Part shown: piece by piece, positions 51,669 to 63,843 of the stretch
How positions within the stretch are numbered: position 1 is the first letter of the stretch
Layout of the letters: each line of letters opens with the position of its first letter
Source: Neobacillus rhizosphaerae
GTDB taxonomy: Bacteria; Bacillota; Bacilli; Bacillales; Cytobacillaceae
Assembly: GCF_937468385.1 (NCBI RefSeq)
Contig: NZ_CALBWS010000007.1
Span: 1 to 64,000 of the forward strand
Length of the DNA stretch: 64,000 nucleotides
Reading direction: 5' to 3'
Made by a program: the position numbers and the translations under genes
The notes under the pieces: model-generated
What the model saw: only the letters and a program-made list of their open reading frames with translations
Databases searched by the model: none
Told to the model about the DNA's origin: nothing

Positions 51669-52472
51669 TCAAAACATGACTGCCCATGTCCTAGGACCAA
51701 CAATTCCATCAACCACTAGTCCTTTTCGTTTTTGGTAAGCTTTCACTGCCGCATCTGTTATCGGTCCGAAAATACCATCTGGAGTAACACCAACTGCTCG
51801 TTGAATTCGTTCCACGTCTTTACTCCTTGAACCTTTTTTTATTAAATAACCAGGGTAGGCAACGATGGAAGTAGGCGGTTTTTGATTTGGTTTGGAGGCT
51901 ACGAAGTCACGGTAAGACCAGTCCAGGTCTACATCCCCAATAATACCGTTAACCTTACCGGAATTCGTATATTGCCAAATATCAGCATTTCTCCCCAGAG
52001 TGCTATTATAACGGGCAATCCACAACGCATATGTGGTAAGTCGGCTTTCATCCAATTGCTCATCTAAGAAAGCCTTACCGGTATAAAGCATTGCAACATA
52101 GCCTGCATTTGTTAACGCATCAAGGAAAGCAATAGCAGCATCCGTTAGGACCGTTTTACTTGCCCCACTTTTATTTTCTTCAAGATCTAATACAGCTGGG
52201 TAGGTAAGCTGGTTTCCTTTTATAACACTTAGAAAATAGGCTACTTCAGCTTTAGCTTCAGCTATAGTCCCAAACTTTGCATAATGATAGGCCCCAACAT
52301 CGATGCTTGCACTAATTGCTTTTGGTACGTTTTCATTAAACCAAGATACAACCGAATAAGATGTTCCTTCTGTTGCTTTCAAGAATGCAAATTTAACCCC
52401 ATCTCCTGCTACCTTGTTCCAATCGATATTTCCATTCCAATGGGAAACGTCGATTCCTTTAATTTGAGTCAT
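51669..52472 (-). CDS. GH25 muramidase with peptidoglycan-binding domain
   Basis: A 267-residue lysozyme. The GH25 domain (residues 1-190) has KGIDVSHWNGNIDWNKV, KATEGTSY, VGAYHYAKF and the catalytic region YPAVLDLEEN (Asp/Glu). A linker (KPNQKPPTSIVAYPG) leads to a peptidoglycan-binding type 1 domain (LIKKGSRSKDVERIQRAV, DGIFGPITDAAVKAYQKR). There is no signal peptide, as in phage endolysins and some Bacillus cell-lysis enzymes. No holin or other phage gene is adjacent. TAGAGGTG precedes the ATG. A domesticated prophage remnant or a mother-cell lysis enzyme is possible. Confidence 0.92.
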   Translation of the reverse strand: MTQIKGIDVSHWNGNIDWNKVAGDGVKFAFLKATEGTSYSVVSWFNENVPKAISASIDVGAYHYAKFGTIAEAKAEVAYFLSVIKGNQLTYPAVLDLEENKSGASKTVLTDAAIAFLDALTNAGYVAMLYTGKAFLDEQLDESRLTTYALWIARYNSTLGRNADIWQYTNSGKVNGIIGDVDLDWSYRDFVASKPNQKPPTSIVAYPGYLIKKGSRSKDVERIQRAVGVTPDGIFGPITDAAVKAYQKRKGLVVDGIVGPRTWAVMF

Positions 52473-52597
52473 TATTCATCACCTCTATATTTTTTTATGT
52501 TATTTATAAGGAATTACTTGTACTACTCACTAATTTGCGCGTTTGCAAAACAATTTTTGATTAAAATATGGCCAGATTCCTTTTGGAAAAATTGATT

Positions 52598-52708
52598 GGC
52601 TCAATTTTCGATGATTATGGCTCATTTTTACAAGTTATTGGCTCATTTTTCAATGGGTTTGGCTCATTTCTTCACGATATTGGCTCATTTTCTTGGATTA
52701 TTGGCTTT
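52598..52708 (+). repeat. 21-bp tandem repeat, about six copies
   Basis: GGCTCA starts at 52598, 52619, 52640, 52661 and 52682, and GGCTTT at 52703: an exact 21-bp period. The unit is roughly TTGGCTCATTTTTCnnnnnTT. The first part of each unit is conserved and the second varies. Confidence 0.88.
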
Positions 52709-52745
52709 TTTACCAAATAAACCCAATCCCAACCCCATTTTCCAT

Positions 52746-52779
52746 AAAAAAAGAATCCGCAGAAAAAATATACGGATTC
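52746..52779 (-). terminator. Terminator of the suf operon
   Basis: A 7-bp stem GAATCCG / CGGATTC (52753-52759 and 52773-52779) is followed on the minus strand by seven T. Confidence 0.88.
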
Positions 52780-52824
52780 AATAACTGTTTATATATATTT
52801 GGTTTGATACAATCTTGCTTATCC

Positions 52825-54222
52825 TTAGCCGATAGAGCCTTCCATCTCAAACTTTATGAGACGATTCATTTCAACGGCATATTCCATTGGTAATTCTTTT
52901 GTAAATGGCTCGATGAAGCCCATAACAATCATTTCTGTCGCTTCTTGCTCAGAAATACCGCGGCTCATTAGGTAGAAGAGCTGCTCTTCAGACACTTTAG
53001 AAACCTTTGCTTCGTGCTCAAGAGAAATGTTGTCATTTAAGATTTCATTATATGGAATCGTATCGGATGTCGACTGATTATCCATAATTAATGTATCACA
53101 TTCAATATTAGAACGGGCCCCATCTGCTTTACGGCCAAATTGAACGATACCACGATAAGTAACTTTACCACCGTGCTTAGAAATCGATTTCGATACAATC
53201 GTGGAAGACGTATTTGGAGCTAAATGAATCATTTTTGCTCCAGCATCCTGGTGCTGGCCTTTACCGGCAATCGCAATCGATAACGTCATGCCGCGGGCGC
53301 CTTCACCTTTTAAAATAACAGCTGGATACTTCATTGTCAGCTTAGAACCGATGTTGCCATCAATCCATTCCATTGTTGCGTTTGCGTCACAAACCGCGCG
53401 CTTAGTAACAAGGTTAAAGACATTGTTTGCCCAGTTTTGAATCGTTGTATAACGGCAGTAAGCATCCTTTTTAATAATGATTTCAACAACGGCGCTGTGT
53501 AAGGAATTCGTTGTATAAACCGGAGCTGTACAGCCCTCTACATAATGCACATGTGCTCCCTCATCCACGATGATTAACGTCCGCTCGAATTGTCCCATGT
53601 TTTCGGAGTTAATCCGGAAGTAGGCTTGTAACGGCGTATCCACTTTAATACCTGGTGGTACATAGATGAATGAACCGCCAGACCAAACGGCAGAATTCAA
53701 GGCAGCAAACTTGTTATCTGTTGGTGGGATGGTTTTTCCAAAGTGCTCACGGAAAATATCTTCATTTTCTCTTAAAGCAGAATCCGTATCTTTAAAAACG
53801 ATACCTAACTCTTCTAGTTCTACCTTCATATTGTGGTAAACCACTTCGGATTCATATTGAGCCGAAACCCCAGCAAGATATTTTTGCTCAGCTTCTGGAA
53901 TACCAAGCTTATCAAATGTAGCCTTAATTTCCTCAGGTACTTCATCCCATGACTTCTCAGATTTCTCAGATGGTTTTACATAATACGTAATTTCATCAAA
54001 GTTTAAAGAAGACATATCTCCGCCCCATTGTGGCATTGGCATCTTGTAAAAATGCTCAAGTGATTTTAAGCGGAAGTCGAGCATCCATTGCGGTTCGTTT
54101 TTCAGCTTTGAAATCTCTTCAACAATTTCACGTGTCAAACCACGCTTAGACCGGAATATGGAAACGTCTTTATCGGCAAAACCATATTTATAATCACCGA
54201 TATCAGGCATTTTTTTCGCCAT
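52825..54222 (-). CDS. sufB: SufB, Fe-S cluster scaffold subunit
   Basis: A 465-residue SufBCD scaffold component that assembles Fe-S clusters from sulfur delivered by SufS-SufU. The beta-helix core contains [38 protein letters not shown] (with a conserved Cys), and [17 protein letters not shown] near the end, where SufD pairs. AGGAAC-type GGAGG lies upstream of the ATG. It is last in sufC-sufD-sufS-sufU-sufB. Confidence 0.97.
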   Translation of the reverse strand: MAKKMPDIGDYKYGFADKDVSIFRSKRGLTREIVEEISKLKNEPQWMLDFRLKSLEHFYKMPMPQWGGDMSSLNFDEITYYVKPSEKSEKSWDEVPEEIKATFDKLGIPEAEQKYLAGVSAQYESEVVYHNMKVELEELGIVFKDTDSALRENEDIFREHFGKTIPPTDNKFAALNSAVWSGGSFIYVPPGIKVDTPLQAYFRINSENMGQFERTLIIVDEGAHVHYVEGCTAPVYTTNSLHSAVVEIIIKKDAYCRYTTIQNWANNVFNLVTKRAVCDANATMEWIDGNIGSKLTMKYPAVILKGEGARGMTLSIAIAGKGQHQDAGAKMIHLAPNTSSTIVSKSISKHGGKVTYRGIVQFGRKADGARSNIECDTLIMDNQSTSDTIPYNEILNDNISLEHEAKVSKVSEEQLFYLMSRGISEQEATEMIVMGFIEPFTKELPMEYAVEMNRLIKFEMEGSIG

Positions 54223-54277
54223 CGTCGAGTTCCTCCATTTCTTAAACGAATAGGACCTAAAAATGTCCTATTTCATC

Positions 54278-57250
<2,973 letters not shown>

Positions 57251-57271
57251 TTTAATCCTCCTAACACTCTC

Positions 57272-58057
57272 TTACGCTTCTTGCCCAACTGTTTCATCTT
57301 CAATTCCGAGCTCTTGCTTGATCCAGTCATATCCTTCTGCTTCTAAGCGTTGTGCCAGTTCTGGTCCGCCTGATTTCACAATACGACCTTGCATCATAAC
57401 GTGCACATAGTCAGGAGTGATATAGTTTAAAAGACGTTGATAATGGGTGATCACTAGGCAGCCAAACTCTTCGCCGCGCATTTCATTGATTCCCTTTGAA
57501 ACAACCTTGAGGGCATCGATGTCTAATCCGGAGTCGATTTCATCCAAGATTGCAATTTTTGGTTGTAACATCATTAATTGCAAAATTTCATTGCGTTTTT
57601 TCTCCCCGCCTGAGAAACCTTCGTTTAAATAGCGTTGTGCCATATCGAGATCCATTTCTAGGAATTCCATTTGTTTGTCCATTTGACGGATAAATTTCAT
57701 TAGGGAAATCTCATTTCCTTCGCCAAGGCGGCTATTGATGGCTGAACGTAAAAAATCAGCATTCGTTACGCCGTTAATTTCACTTGGATATTGCATCGCT
57801 AAGAATAGACCTGCACGAGCGCGCTCATCTACTTCCATTTCAAGGACATTTTGTCCGTCTAACGTAATGTTTCCACTAGTTACTTCATATTTTGGGTGCC
57901 CCATGATTGCTGAGGATAACGTGGATTTACCAGTACCATTTGGACCCATGATTGCGTGGATTTCCCCACCCTTTATTTCAAGGTTTACACCTTTTAAAAT
58001 TTCTTTCCCATCAATTTCTACATGTAAATCTTTGATCGTTAAAGTTGATCCAGCCAT
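57272..58057 (-). CDS. sufC: SufC, ABC-type ATPase of Fe-S assembly
   Basis: A 261-residue soluble ABC ATPase that drives the SufBCD scaffold. Walker A is IMGPNGTGKSTLSSAIMG, the Q-loop AMQYPSEI, the signature FSGGEKKRNEILQL, Walker B IAILDEIDSGLDIDAL, and the H-loop LVITHYQRLL. I chose ATG 58055-58057 because CGGAGG lies 7 nt upstream; the frame extends further without a ribosome binding site. It is first in the operon. Confidence 0.96.
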   Translation of the reverse strand: MAGSTLTIKDLHVEIDGKEILKGVNLEIKGGEIHAIMGPNGTGKSTLSSAIMGHPKYEVTSGNITLDGQNVLEMEVDERARAGLFLAMQYPSEINGVTNADFLRSAINSRLGEGNEISLMKFIRQMDKQMEFLEMDLDMAQRYLNEGFSGGEKKRNEILQLMMLQPKIAILDEIDSGLDIDALKVVSKGINEMRGEEFGCLVITHYQRLLNYITPDYVHVMMQGRIVKSGGPELAQRLEAEGYDWIKQELGIEDETVGQEA

Positions 58058-58448
58058 ATCTATACCTCCGAAAAGAAAGTTTTGTATCCTGTAGACCGCT
58101 TTGGTCTCCATTTCTATTCTCATTTTATTCTCATTCCAATCTTATAACAAATGAAATGTATTAGCAACTCTAAAACAGTAAAAACAGTGTTGCTATTTTC
58201 ATTAACCAAGCTGTAAATGAGAATGAGAGTATTTTTTTAGAGAAAATTCTGATAATAATCTATTAGGTGAAATACAACCGATAAAAATCATACCTCATTT
58301 TTCGGACATTTCCAACTGAATAAAATTGTTAAACCCATTCTATTTTCACCCAATTAGCAGGATTCATGTATGTAGTCACCTGCCTCAATAGAAAGAGGAA
58401 AAGCCAGTGAATTATTCACTGGCTTTTGTCTTTCTTCCTATTTATATA
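58058..58448. other. suf promoter region with repeated ATTCTCATT motif
   Basis: The 391-bp gap between metQ and sufC. Visible are the metQ terminator (58399-58427), two direct ATTCTCATT copies at 58116 and 58127, an inverted copy AATGAGAAT at 58216, and a weak minus-strand -10 TATAAG near 58141-58147. No ORF is called. The motifs may be regulator half-sites. Confidence 0.45.
58399..58427 (-). terminator. Terminator of metNPQ
   Basis: A 14-bp perfect stem AAAAGCCAGTGAAT / ATTCACTGGCTTTT, with a single-base loop as drawn; it sits about 20 bp after metQ. Confidence 0.92.
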
Positions 58449-59279
58449 TTACTTAGAAACCGGCACCACGGCACCTTTGTATTTTTCAAGAATGAAGTCT
58501 TGAATTTCTTTTGAATGAAGAACTTCGACAAGTGTTTTGATAGTTTCTTTGTCTTTGTCCTTAGAACGAACGACAACAAGGTTTGCCGGTACAACATCAC
58601 TGCCTTCAAATGCAATACCATATTTTCCGATGTCAATACCGCCTTCTAATGCGTAGTTCGTATTAATGACAACCGCATCACCTTCACCGCTGTCGAAGGA
58701 AGATGCTAATAATTTTGCTTCAATTAATGTTGAGAAATCAAGTTTTTTTGGATTTTCGACAATATCCTCAACTCTCGCATTTGCGCCAACGCCTTTTTTA
58801 AGCTTAATTAAACCTTCTTTTTCAAAAATAGGTAAAATACGTCCATGGTCACTTAGTGAATCACTCATAATAATTTTTGCACCTTTTGGAAGGTCTTTTA
58901 AACTTTTATATTTTTTAGAATAAATTCCGATTGGTTCCTTATGAATTTCACCAACACTCACAAAATCAAAATCCTTATTTTCTTTCATTTGCAGTTCTAA
59001 ATACCCTGGTGTTTGAAAATAATTTGCATCGAGTTCTTTATCCCTTAACGCTACGTTTGGTAGGATATAATCTTGAAAAACTTTTACTTCTAGATCAATG
59101 CCTTTTTTCTTTAATAGAGGTTTTGCCGCCTCTAGCACTTCCGCATGCGGTACAGAAGATGCACCAACAACTAATTTCTTGTTACCATCTTTTCCTGCCG
59201 TATCGTTTTTAGCACCGCCGCACGCTGTTAGAGCAAATGCTAATAGTGCAATTACAATCAAACTAAATACTTTTTTCAT
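58449..59279 (-). CDS. metQ: MetQ, methionine-binding lipoprotein
   Basis: A 276-residue NlpA-family substrate-binding lipoprotein (signal VIALLAFALTAC, lipid Cys20) of the D/L-methionine ABC importer. Landmarks are VVGASSVPHAEVLE, LDANYFQTPGYLE, IGIYSKKYKSLKDLPKGAKI and DAVVINTNYALEGG. CAGGAGG precedes the ATG. It is third in metN-metP-metQ, under the S-box at 61 kb. Confidence 0.96.
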   Translation of the reverse strand: MKKVFSLIVIALLAFALTACGGAKNDTAGKDGNKKLVVGASSVPHAEVLEAAKPLLKKKGIDLEVKVFQDYILPNVALRDKELDANYFQTPGYLELQMKENKDFDFVSVGEIHKEPIGIYSKKYKSLKDLPKGAKIIMSDSLSDHGRILPIFEKEGLIKLKKGVGANARVEDIVENPKKLDFSTLIEAKLLASSFDSGEGDAVVINTNYALEGGIDIGKYGIAFEGSDVVPANLVVVRSKDKDKETIKTLVEVLHSKEIQDFILEKYKGAVVPVSK

Positions 59280-59295
59280 TAATTAACCCCTCCTG

Positions 59296-59961
59296 TTATC
59301 GTTTATCTGTTTTCTTTGTAAAATAATCTCCAACAAATTGGATGATAAAAACTAAAATTAAAATCGCAATCGTTGCAACTAAGGTGACAATAGGTCGATT
59401 GCGTTGAAAACCTTCAAGGTAGGCAAAATGTCCAAGTCCGCCAGCCCCAATGACTCCGGCCATTGCTGTAAAGCTGACTAGAGAAATGGCTGTGACGGTA
59501 ACCCCTGAAATCAATGCTGGCAAAGATTCCGGTATTAATACTTTAAAAATGATATGAACATGTGTTGCACCCATCGATTGCGATGCCTCAATAACACCTT
59601 TATCGATTTCCCTAAGGGCTATTTCTACCATTCGTGCATAAAAAGGAGCTGCTCCAATAATTAGGGCTGGTAGCGCCGCATTTGCACCGAGCATTGTCCC
59701 AAGCAATAATTTTGTAAAAGGAATTAATAAAACAATTAAGATAATAAAGGGGATGGATCTGAAAATATTAACAAAACCAGCAATAATAACATTAACAGTC
59801 CGATTAGCCCAGATATTACCTTTATCTGTTAAAAACAACAGCAGACCAAGAAATAATCCTAAAATAAATGTTGCAAACACTGAAATAGACGTCATATAAA
59901 TGGTTTCACGTGTTGCTTCTATTAATTGTTCCCAATTTACCATTTCCATAAAGTTAGCCAT
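59296..59961 (-). CDS. metP: MetP, methionine ABC permease
   Basis: A 221-residue MetI-type permease with five membrane helices and the ABC-contact loop EASQSMGATHVHIIFKVLIPESL (EAA motif; given as EASQSMGATHVHI, then IFKVLIPESL). TGGAGGTG precedes the ATG, which overlaps the last 8 bp of metN. Confidence 0.96.
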   Translation of the reverse strand: MANFMEMVNWEQLIEATRETIYMTSISVFATFILGLFLGLLLFLTDKGNIWANRTVNVIIAGFVNIFRSIPFIILIVLLIPFTKLLLGTMLGANAALPALIIGAAPFYARMVEIALREIDKGVIEASQSMGATHVHIIFKVLIPESLPALISGVTVTAISLVSFTAMAGVIGAGGLGHFAYLEGFQRNRPIVTLVATIAILILVFIIQFVGDYFTKKTDKR

Positions 59962-60979
59962 TACTGATCACCTCCACGCCTACTTGCTGTGAGTGAATAT
60001 AATCGATGGCTTTCTGTATTTCGCTAGATAGCCCATCCAAGTGGATAAATAATGTTCCGTAGGATCCGTTTTGCGTGTGTGATATTTTTCCTTGAAGAAT
60101 ATTTACAACAACATTGAAATCCTTGATGATGTTTGTGATTAATGGCTGTTCTGCTGCTTCTCCAATGAACGAGAGCTGAACCACTTGTCCAGACGGATAA
60201 AGTTCCAGTAGATGTTTAATTGTTTCTTTCGTTTCTTCCGGTTCTGTTACCTGTTGGACAAACCTTTTTGTAATTGGCTCTTGTGGATTTTTAAATACAT
60301 CTAACACGGAACCAAGCTCAACTACTCGACCACTTTCCATCACTGCCACCCGGTGGCAGATTTTACGAATAACATGCATTTCATGGGTAATTAAAACAAT
60401 TGTCAAACCGAGCCGTTTATTGATATCGACTAATAATTCCAAGATGGAATCTGTCGTTTGCGGATCGAGTGCTGAGGTCGCTTCATCACAAAGCAATACT
60501 TTTGGATTATTCGCTAGTGCCCTAGCAATCCCAACCCGCTGTTTTTGTCCGCCACTTAGTTGGGATGGATAGGCATTTTCTCTGCCTTCAAGACCAACTA
60601 GTTTAATGAGCTCAGCGACCCTGTTCTTTCTTTGCGTTCCGTTTACACCAGCAATCTCTAAGGGGAACGCAATATTTTCGCTAACTGTCCTTGACCACAG
60701 CAAGTTAAAATGCTGGAATATCATGCTGATTTCTTGACGTGCCTCCCGAAGTTCAGCTCCCTTAATCTTCGAAATAACCCGTCCGGCCACGGTGACACTT
60801 CCATCCGTTGGCAGTTCCAGTCCATTCAACATGCGAATCAAGGTGCTTTTCCCAGCACCACTGTAACCAATTACTCCGAAAATTTCTCCTCCTTGTACTT
60901 CAAGGTTCACATCATCAACAGCTTTTAATTCACCCTGTTTGGAAGGAAAAATTTTGCGGACATTTTTTATTGAAATCAC
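59954..60979 (-). CDS. metN: MetN, methionine ABC ATPase
   Basis: A 341-residue ABC ATPase: Walker A GYSGAGKSTLIRML, signature LSGGQKQRVGIARAL, Walker B VLLCDEATSALDP, H-loop LITHEMHV, and a C-terminal NIL regulatory domain (residues 250-341, ACT-like) that senses internal methionine. The start is GTG with TTTAG and GCAGGTG upstream. It is first in metNPQ and sits 110 bp after the S-box terminator. Confidence 0.96.
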   Translation of the reverse strand: MISIKNVRKIFPSKQGELKAVDDVNLEVQGGEIFGVIGYSGAGKSTLIRMLNGLELPTDGSVTVAGRVISKIKGAELREARQEISMIFQHFNLLWSRTVSENIAFPLEIAGVNGTQRKNRVAELIKLVGLEGRENAYPSQLSGGQKQRVGIARALANNPKVLLCDEATSALDPQTTDSILELLVDINKRLGLTIVLITHEMHVIRKICHRVAVMESGRVVELGSVLDVFKNPQEPITKRFVQQVTEPEETKETIKHLLELYPSGQVVQLSFIGEAAEQPLITNIIKDFNVVVNILQGKISHTQNGSYGTLFIHLDGLSSEIQKAIDYIHSQQVGVEVISNG

Positions 60980-61090
60980 CTAAATCACCTGCTTCTTATC
61001 CGATTCACCTAAAATTCTGAAAGATATTGGTGTGAAATACTATTAAATATAGACTTTGACTGTTTTATAGAAAAGATTCTATTTTGAAAA

Positions 61091-61250
61091 AATAAAAAGC
61101 CTCTCTGCACAGGCAGAAAGGCATCATAAATATAATCCTTTCTCCCATCTCCCAAAGCAATCGCTTTGTGTGAATTGGCACCATTTCAATATAAATATTG
61201 ACGGTTGCCGGGCTTCATCGGGCACATCCCTCCACCTCTCTTGATAAGAG
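61091..61250 (-). ncRNA. SAM-I (S-box) riboswitch controlling metNPQ
   Basis: On the minus strand the aptamer runs 61250-61142. P1 is CTCTTATC / GATGGGAG (61243-61250 with 61142-61149), and the conserved core GGAGGGATGTGCCCGATGAA, GCCCGGCAACC and GGTGC are all present. An intrinsic terminator follows (GCCTTTCTGC / GCAGAGAGGC, 61099-61122, then T tract). When SAM is bound, P1 forms and transcription stops. Confidence 0.96.
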
Positions 61251-61380
61251 TTAACAGCATTCTATATTCAATTAACACATTAAATTATATAAGTAACGAT
61301 AATACAAAAGCTATCGTATCATGGATAAAAAGAGGTGTCAATGTAAATTTCTTTATTTTTGGAAAATAAATTCTTGACTA

Positions 61381-62697
61381 TTAGGCATTTGCTTTCAATG
61401 AAGCCAATCCGGTTGCTGCCTCAATGGCTGATTCGAGATCTTCAATTAAATCTTCGACATTCTCAATGCCGATGGACAGGCGAATTAAATCCTCAGATAC
61501 TCCTGCCAATTTGAGACCTTCCGCATCCAATTGCTGATGAGTTGTACTTGCCGGGTGAATGATTAAGCTTTTTGCATCTCCAACGTTGGCAACGTGGGCC
61601 CATAATGTAATCGAATCAATCAGTTTTGCACCTGCTTCTTTTCCACCCTTAATACCAAAAATAACCACCGAGCCTGCGCCTTTCGGTAAATACTTTTTGG
61701 ATAATTCATAATCAGGATGGGATGATTGCCCTGGATAGGAAACCCACTCAACGGCAGGATGATTTACTAAATATTCCACAACCTTGCCTGTATTGGCCAC
61801 ATGCTCCTTCATTCGAACATGAAGGGTTTCAAGTCCAAGTACAAACTGGAACGAATTTTGTGGACTTAAAGCTGGTCCTAAGTCACGTAGTAACTGAACC
61901 CGTGCTTTGATAATATAGGCAACTGCACCTAGAGCCTCGGCATAAACAAGATCATGGTAGCTTGCATCTGGAGTCGTGAAGCCAGGGAACTTCGGTGAAT
62001 TCCAATCAAATTTCCCGCCATCGACAATGATCCCGCCTGTTGTTGTGCCATTACCTAAGAGCCATTTGGTCGCCGAGTGAATGACAATGTCTGCACCGTG
62101 CTCTATTGGTCTGCAAAGAAATGGTGTGGCAAAAGTATTGTCAATAATTAACGGTACCCCGGACTCATGGGCAATATTCGCTACTTTTTCTATATCGAGG
62201 ACGCGTAAGCTGGGATTACCGATTGTTTCAGCAAAGACCGCTTTTGTCTTTTCTGTGATTGCCGTGCGGAAATTCTCAGGATTGTCGGCATCGACAAATT
62301 TCACTTTAATTCCATACTTCGGAAGAGTAATAGCAAATAAATTATAGGTTCCACCATAGAGATTCGAGGCGGAAACAATTTCATCGCCTGCTTCGGCAAG
62401 GTTTAATATCGCTAGCGTAATCGCGGCCATGCCGCTTGCAACCGCGAGTGCTCCGACGCCGCCTTCCAATAGCGCAACTCTTTCTTCAAAAACAGTGGTG
62501 GTTGGATTGTGTATCCGTGTGTATATATAACCAGGTTCTTTTAATCCAAATAGGTTTGCCGCATGCTCAGTGTTTTTAAATTGATAGGCATTGTTTTGAT
62601 AAATAGGAACAGCACGAGCACCAGTCACCGGATCTGGAGACACCCCACCATGAACACTCAATGTTTCAAAACGATACTTCTTTTGATTTTCTCCCAT
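61381..62697 (-). CDS. metY: O-acetyl/O-succinyl-homoserine sulfhydrylase family (MetY)
   Basis: A 438-residue PLP enzyme of the Cys/Met metabolism family, forming homocysteine directly from O-acetylhomoserine and sulfide. It has [14 protein letters not shown] at the start, [40 protein letters not shown] and the Schiff-base Lys in [17 protein letters not shown]. The length (over 420) fits MetY rather than the shorter MetI/MetC. The start is ATG 62695-62697 with AAGGAG 8 nt upstream. It follows its own S-box. Confidence 0.95.
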   Translation of the reverse strand: MGENQKKYRFETLSVHGGVSPDPVTGARAVPIYQNNAYQFKNTEHAANLFGLKEPGYIYTRIHNPTTTVFEERVALLEGGVGALAVASGMAAITLAILNLAEAGDEIVSASNLYGGTYNLFAITLPKYGIKVKFVDADNPENFRTAITEKTKAVFAETIGNPSLRVLDIEKVANIAHESGVPLIIDNTFATPFLCRPIEHGADIVIHSATKWLLGNGTTTGGIIVDGGKFDWNSPKFPGFTTPDASYHDLVYAEALGAVAYIIKARVQLLRDLGPALSPQNSFQFVLGLETLHVRMKEHVANTGKVVEYLVNHPAVEWVSYPGQSSHPDYELSKKYLPKGAGSVVIFGIKGGKEAGAKLIDSITLWAHVANVGDAKSLIIHPASTTHQQLDAEGLKLAGVSEDLIRLSIGIENVEDLIEDLESAIEAATGLASLKANA

Positions 62698-62726
62698 TCC
62701 TCTCGCTCCTTTTAACAATGTAATAA

Positions 62727-62865
62727 ACAAAACCCCCGCTTCATAAGAAGAGGGGGTCTCTCTCCTTATCTCCCAGAGTAAAATTACTCTGCTGGATTTA
62801 GCACCGTGTTATTAACCGGTTGCCGGGCTTCAAAGGGCCAGTCCCTCCGCCACTCTAGATAAGAA
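62727..62865 (-). ncRNA. SAM-I (S-box) riboswitch controlling metY
   Basis: On the minus strand the aptamer runs 62865-62764 with P1 CTTATCT / AGATAAG, core GGCGGAGGGACTGGCCCTTT, GAAGCCCGGCAACC and CGGTGC, and a P4-like AGAGTAATTTTACTCT hairpin. The terminator is ACCCCCTCTTC / GAAGCGGGGGTTTTG (62731-62757), 30 bp before the metY start. Confidence 0.96.
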
Positions 62866-62946
62866 TGCTTTATTTAATTGTTTTTTATTGATAGAATATT
62901 TAAACAATACATTACAGGAAGATTAATTCCGAGTCAATACCTTTGA

Positions 62947-63303
62947 TTAAATTATTTTTGCAAGCTCAGGTTTCTCTGTCTTTGTTAAAAAGAAAATCGA
63001 TTCGAGCAATAACTTGACCCGTAACGGCGCTGACACCTTTACCTGTCTATTCTTCTCAAGAACCCTTAACCTTTCCTTCCCTGCTAGCAGCTGTTCCATT
63101 GCGGTTAAATTTCCACTGATTTCATATTTCGTCTGCGATTCCTCTGACCCCTGGAGGATAAAAATCCCGCCATTTTTTATCACTAAATGAATGGTTTGCT
63201 GCTTACAATTTAGTGTCACTCGTAAGTCTCCTTGGAATAATAATAGCTGGACGTGCCCCTGCTCTTTGATATTTTCGAGAAAGGTTTTAACGGTTTCAAT
63301 CAT
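62947..63303 (-). CDS. yusD: SCP2-like small protein (YusD position)
   Basis: A 118-residue protein with a sterol-carrier-protein-2-like alpha/beta fold: LFQGDLRVTLNCKQQTIHLV, IKNGGIFILQGSEESQTKYE, ISGNLTAMEQLLAGKERLRV. Such domains bind lipids or fatty acyl groups. The position between metNPQ/metY and yusE fits B. subtilis yusD. ATG 63301-63303 is chosen from CGGAGTGG upstream. Confidence in the fold is moderate; the function is unknown. Confidence 0.75.
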   Translation of the reverse strand: MIETVKTFLENIKEQGHVQLLLFQGDLRVTLNCKQQTIHLVIKNGGIFILQGSEESQTKYEISGNLTAMEQLLAGKERLRVLEKNRQVKVSAPLRVKLLLESIFFLTKTEKPELAKII

Positions 63304-63429
63304 ATCCACCACTCCGGTCAACTTTCATATATATAATATTCAGTAGCGAGTTGTGGAATCCTTTCATTATTGCTCGACAATTAATTCGCTTTGGTAGGGT
63401 TTTTCCAAGCTTTCCTGAGAACTATGTCG

Positions 63430-63487
63430 AATTTCTAGGAACAGAGGCGTAGTTGCACTTATGCCTGATAGAAGGTTATACTCTCCT
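63430..63487 (+). repeat. Dispersed repeat family B, copy 3
   Basis: GAACAGAGGCGTAGTTGCAC, TTATGCCTGATAGAAGGTTA, TACTCTCCTATCGGC. It matches the copy at 40061 over its whole length with about a quarter of positions changed. It lies between yusD and yusE. Confidence 0.7.
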
Positions 63488-63489
63488 AT

Positions 63490-63527
63490 CGGCAAAAAAA
63501 AAAAAACAGTTGCCACAAAGCACCTGT
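63490..63527 (-). terminator. Terminator of yusE
   Basis: The stem AAACAG-G-TGC / GCA-A-CTGTTT is followed on the minus strand by about twelve T, directly after the yusE stop. Confidence 0.85.
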
Positions 63528-63836
63528 TTAATTCAAATATTCTTTTATTTTTTCCAGCAAGAACGGGACTGAATGAAAAGCGTAAAGCGTTTCTTTCACA
63601 CTGCCATCTTGCACAAACAGTAGGCATGGTACACTTTCAATCGCCAAATCTTTTGCAAGCTCCGGATGGAAATTTAAGTTCATTTTACCCATTTCCACGA
63701 CTACCAGCTCAGCAATCACTAAAAGCATTTTCGAAGCTAGCTGACAAGTACCGCATAATGGGGTATAAAAATAAATCAGTCCAGTTCCTTTCTTATCAAG
63801 GAAGGCAGAAAATTCACGTTGATTCCATTCATTCAT
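63528..63836 (-). CDS. yusE: Thioredoxin-like protein (YusE)
   Basis: A 102-residue thioredoxin-fold protein. The redox motif is YFYTPLCGTCQLASKML (CGTC), and the cis-Pro lies in AIESVPCLLFVQDG, with an extra Cys after it. It resembles B. subtilis YusE. The start ATG lies 7 nt after the yusF stop and its weak ribosome binding site (GGGATAG) overlaps that stop, so it is translationally coupled to yusF. Confidence 0.9.
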   Translation of the reverse strand: MNEWNQREFSAFLDKKGTGLIYFYTPLCGTCQLASKMLLVIAELVVVEMGKMNLNFHPELAKDLAIESVPCLLFVQDGSVKETLYAFHSVPFLLEKIKEYLN

Positions 63837-63843
63837 AAGACAA

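Larger units (their letters stand above)
52473..52824. other. Intergenic region with a 21-bp tandem array
   Basis: The 352-bp gap between the GH25 gene and sufB holds six copies of a 21-bp repeat (52598-52708) and the suf terminator (52746-52779). A plus-strand 62-codon frame runs through the array but has no ribosome binding site. Confidence 0.8.

Noticed and set aside
51669..52472. Prophage remnant around the GH25 lysozyme
   Set aside because: No holin, tail, integrase or attachment-site repeat is nearby; the flanks are ordinary core genes.
52598..52708. CRISPR array
   Set aside because: Units are 21 bp with no spacers of constant length and unique sequence, and no cas gene is present.
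52596..52784. Plus-strand heptad-repeat ORF (MAHFxxL units)
   Set aside because: The start is TTG without an SD, it crosses the suf terminator, and the periodicity is explained by the 21-bp DNA repeat.
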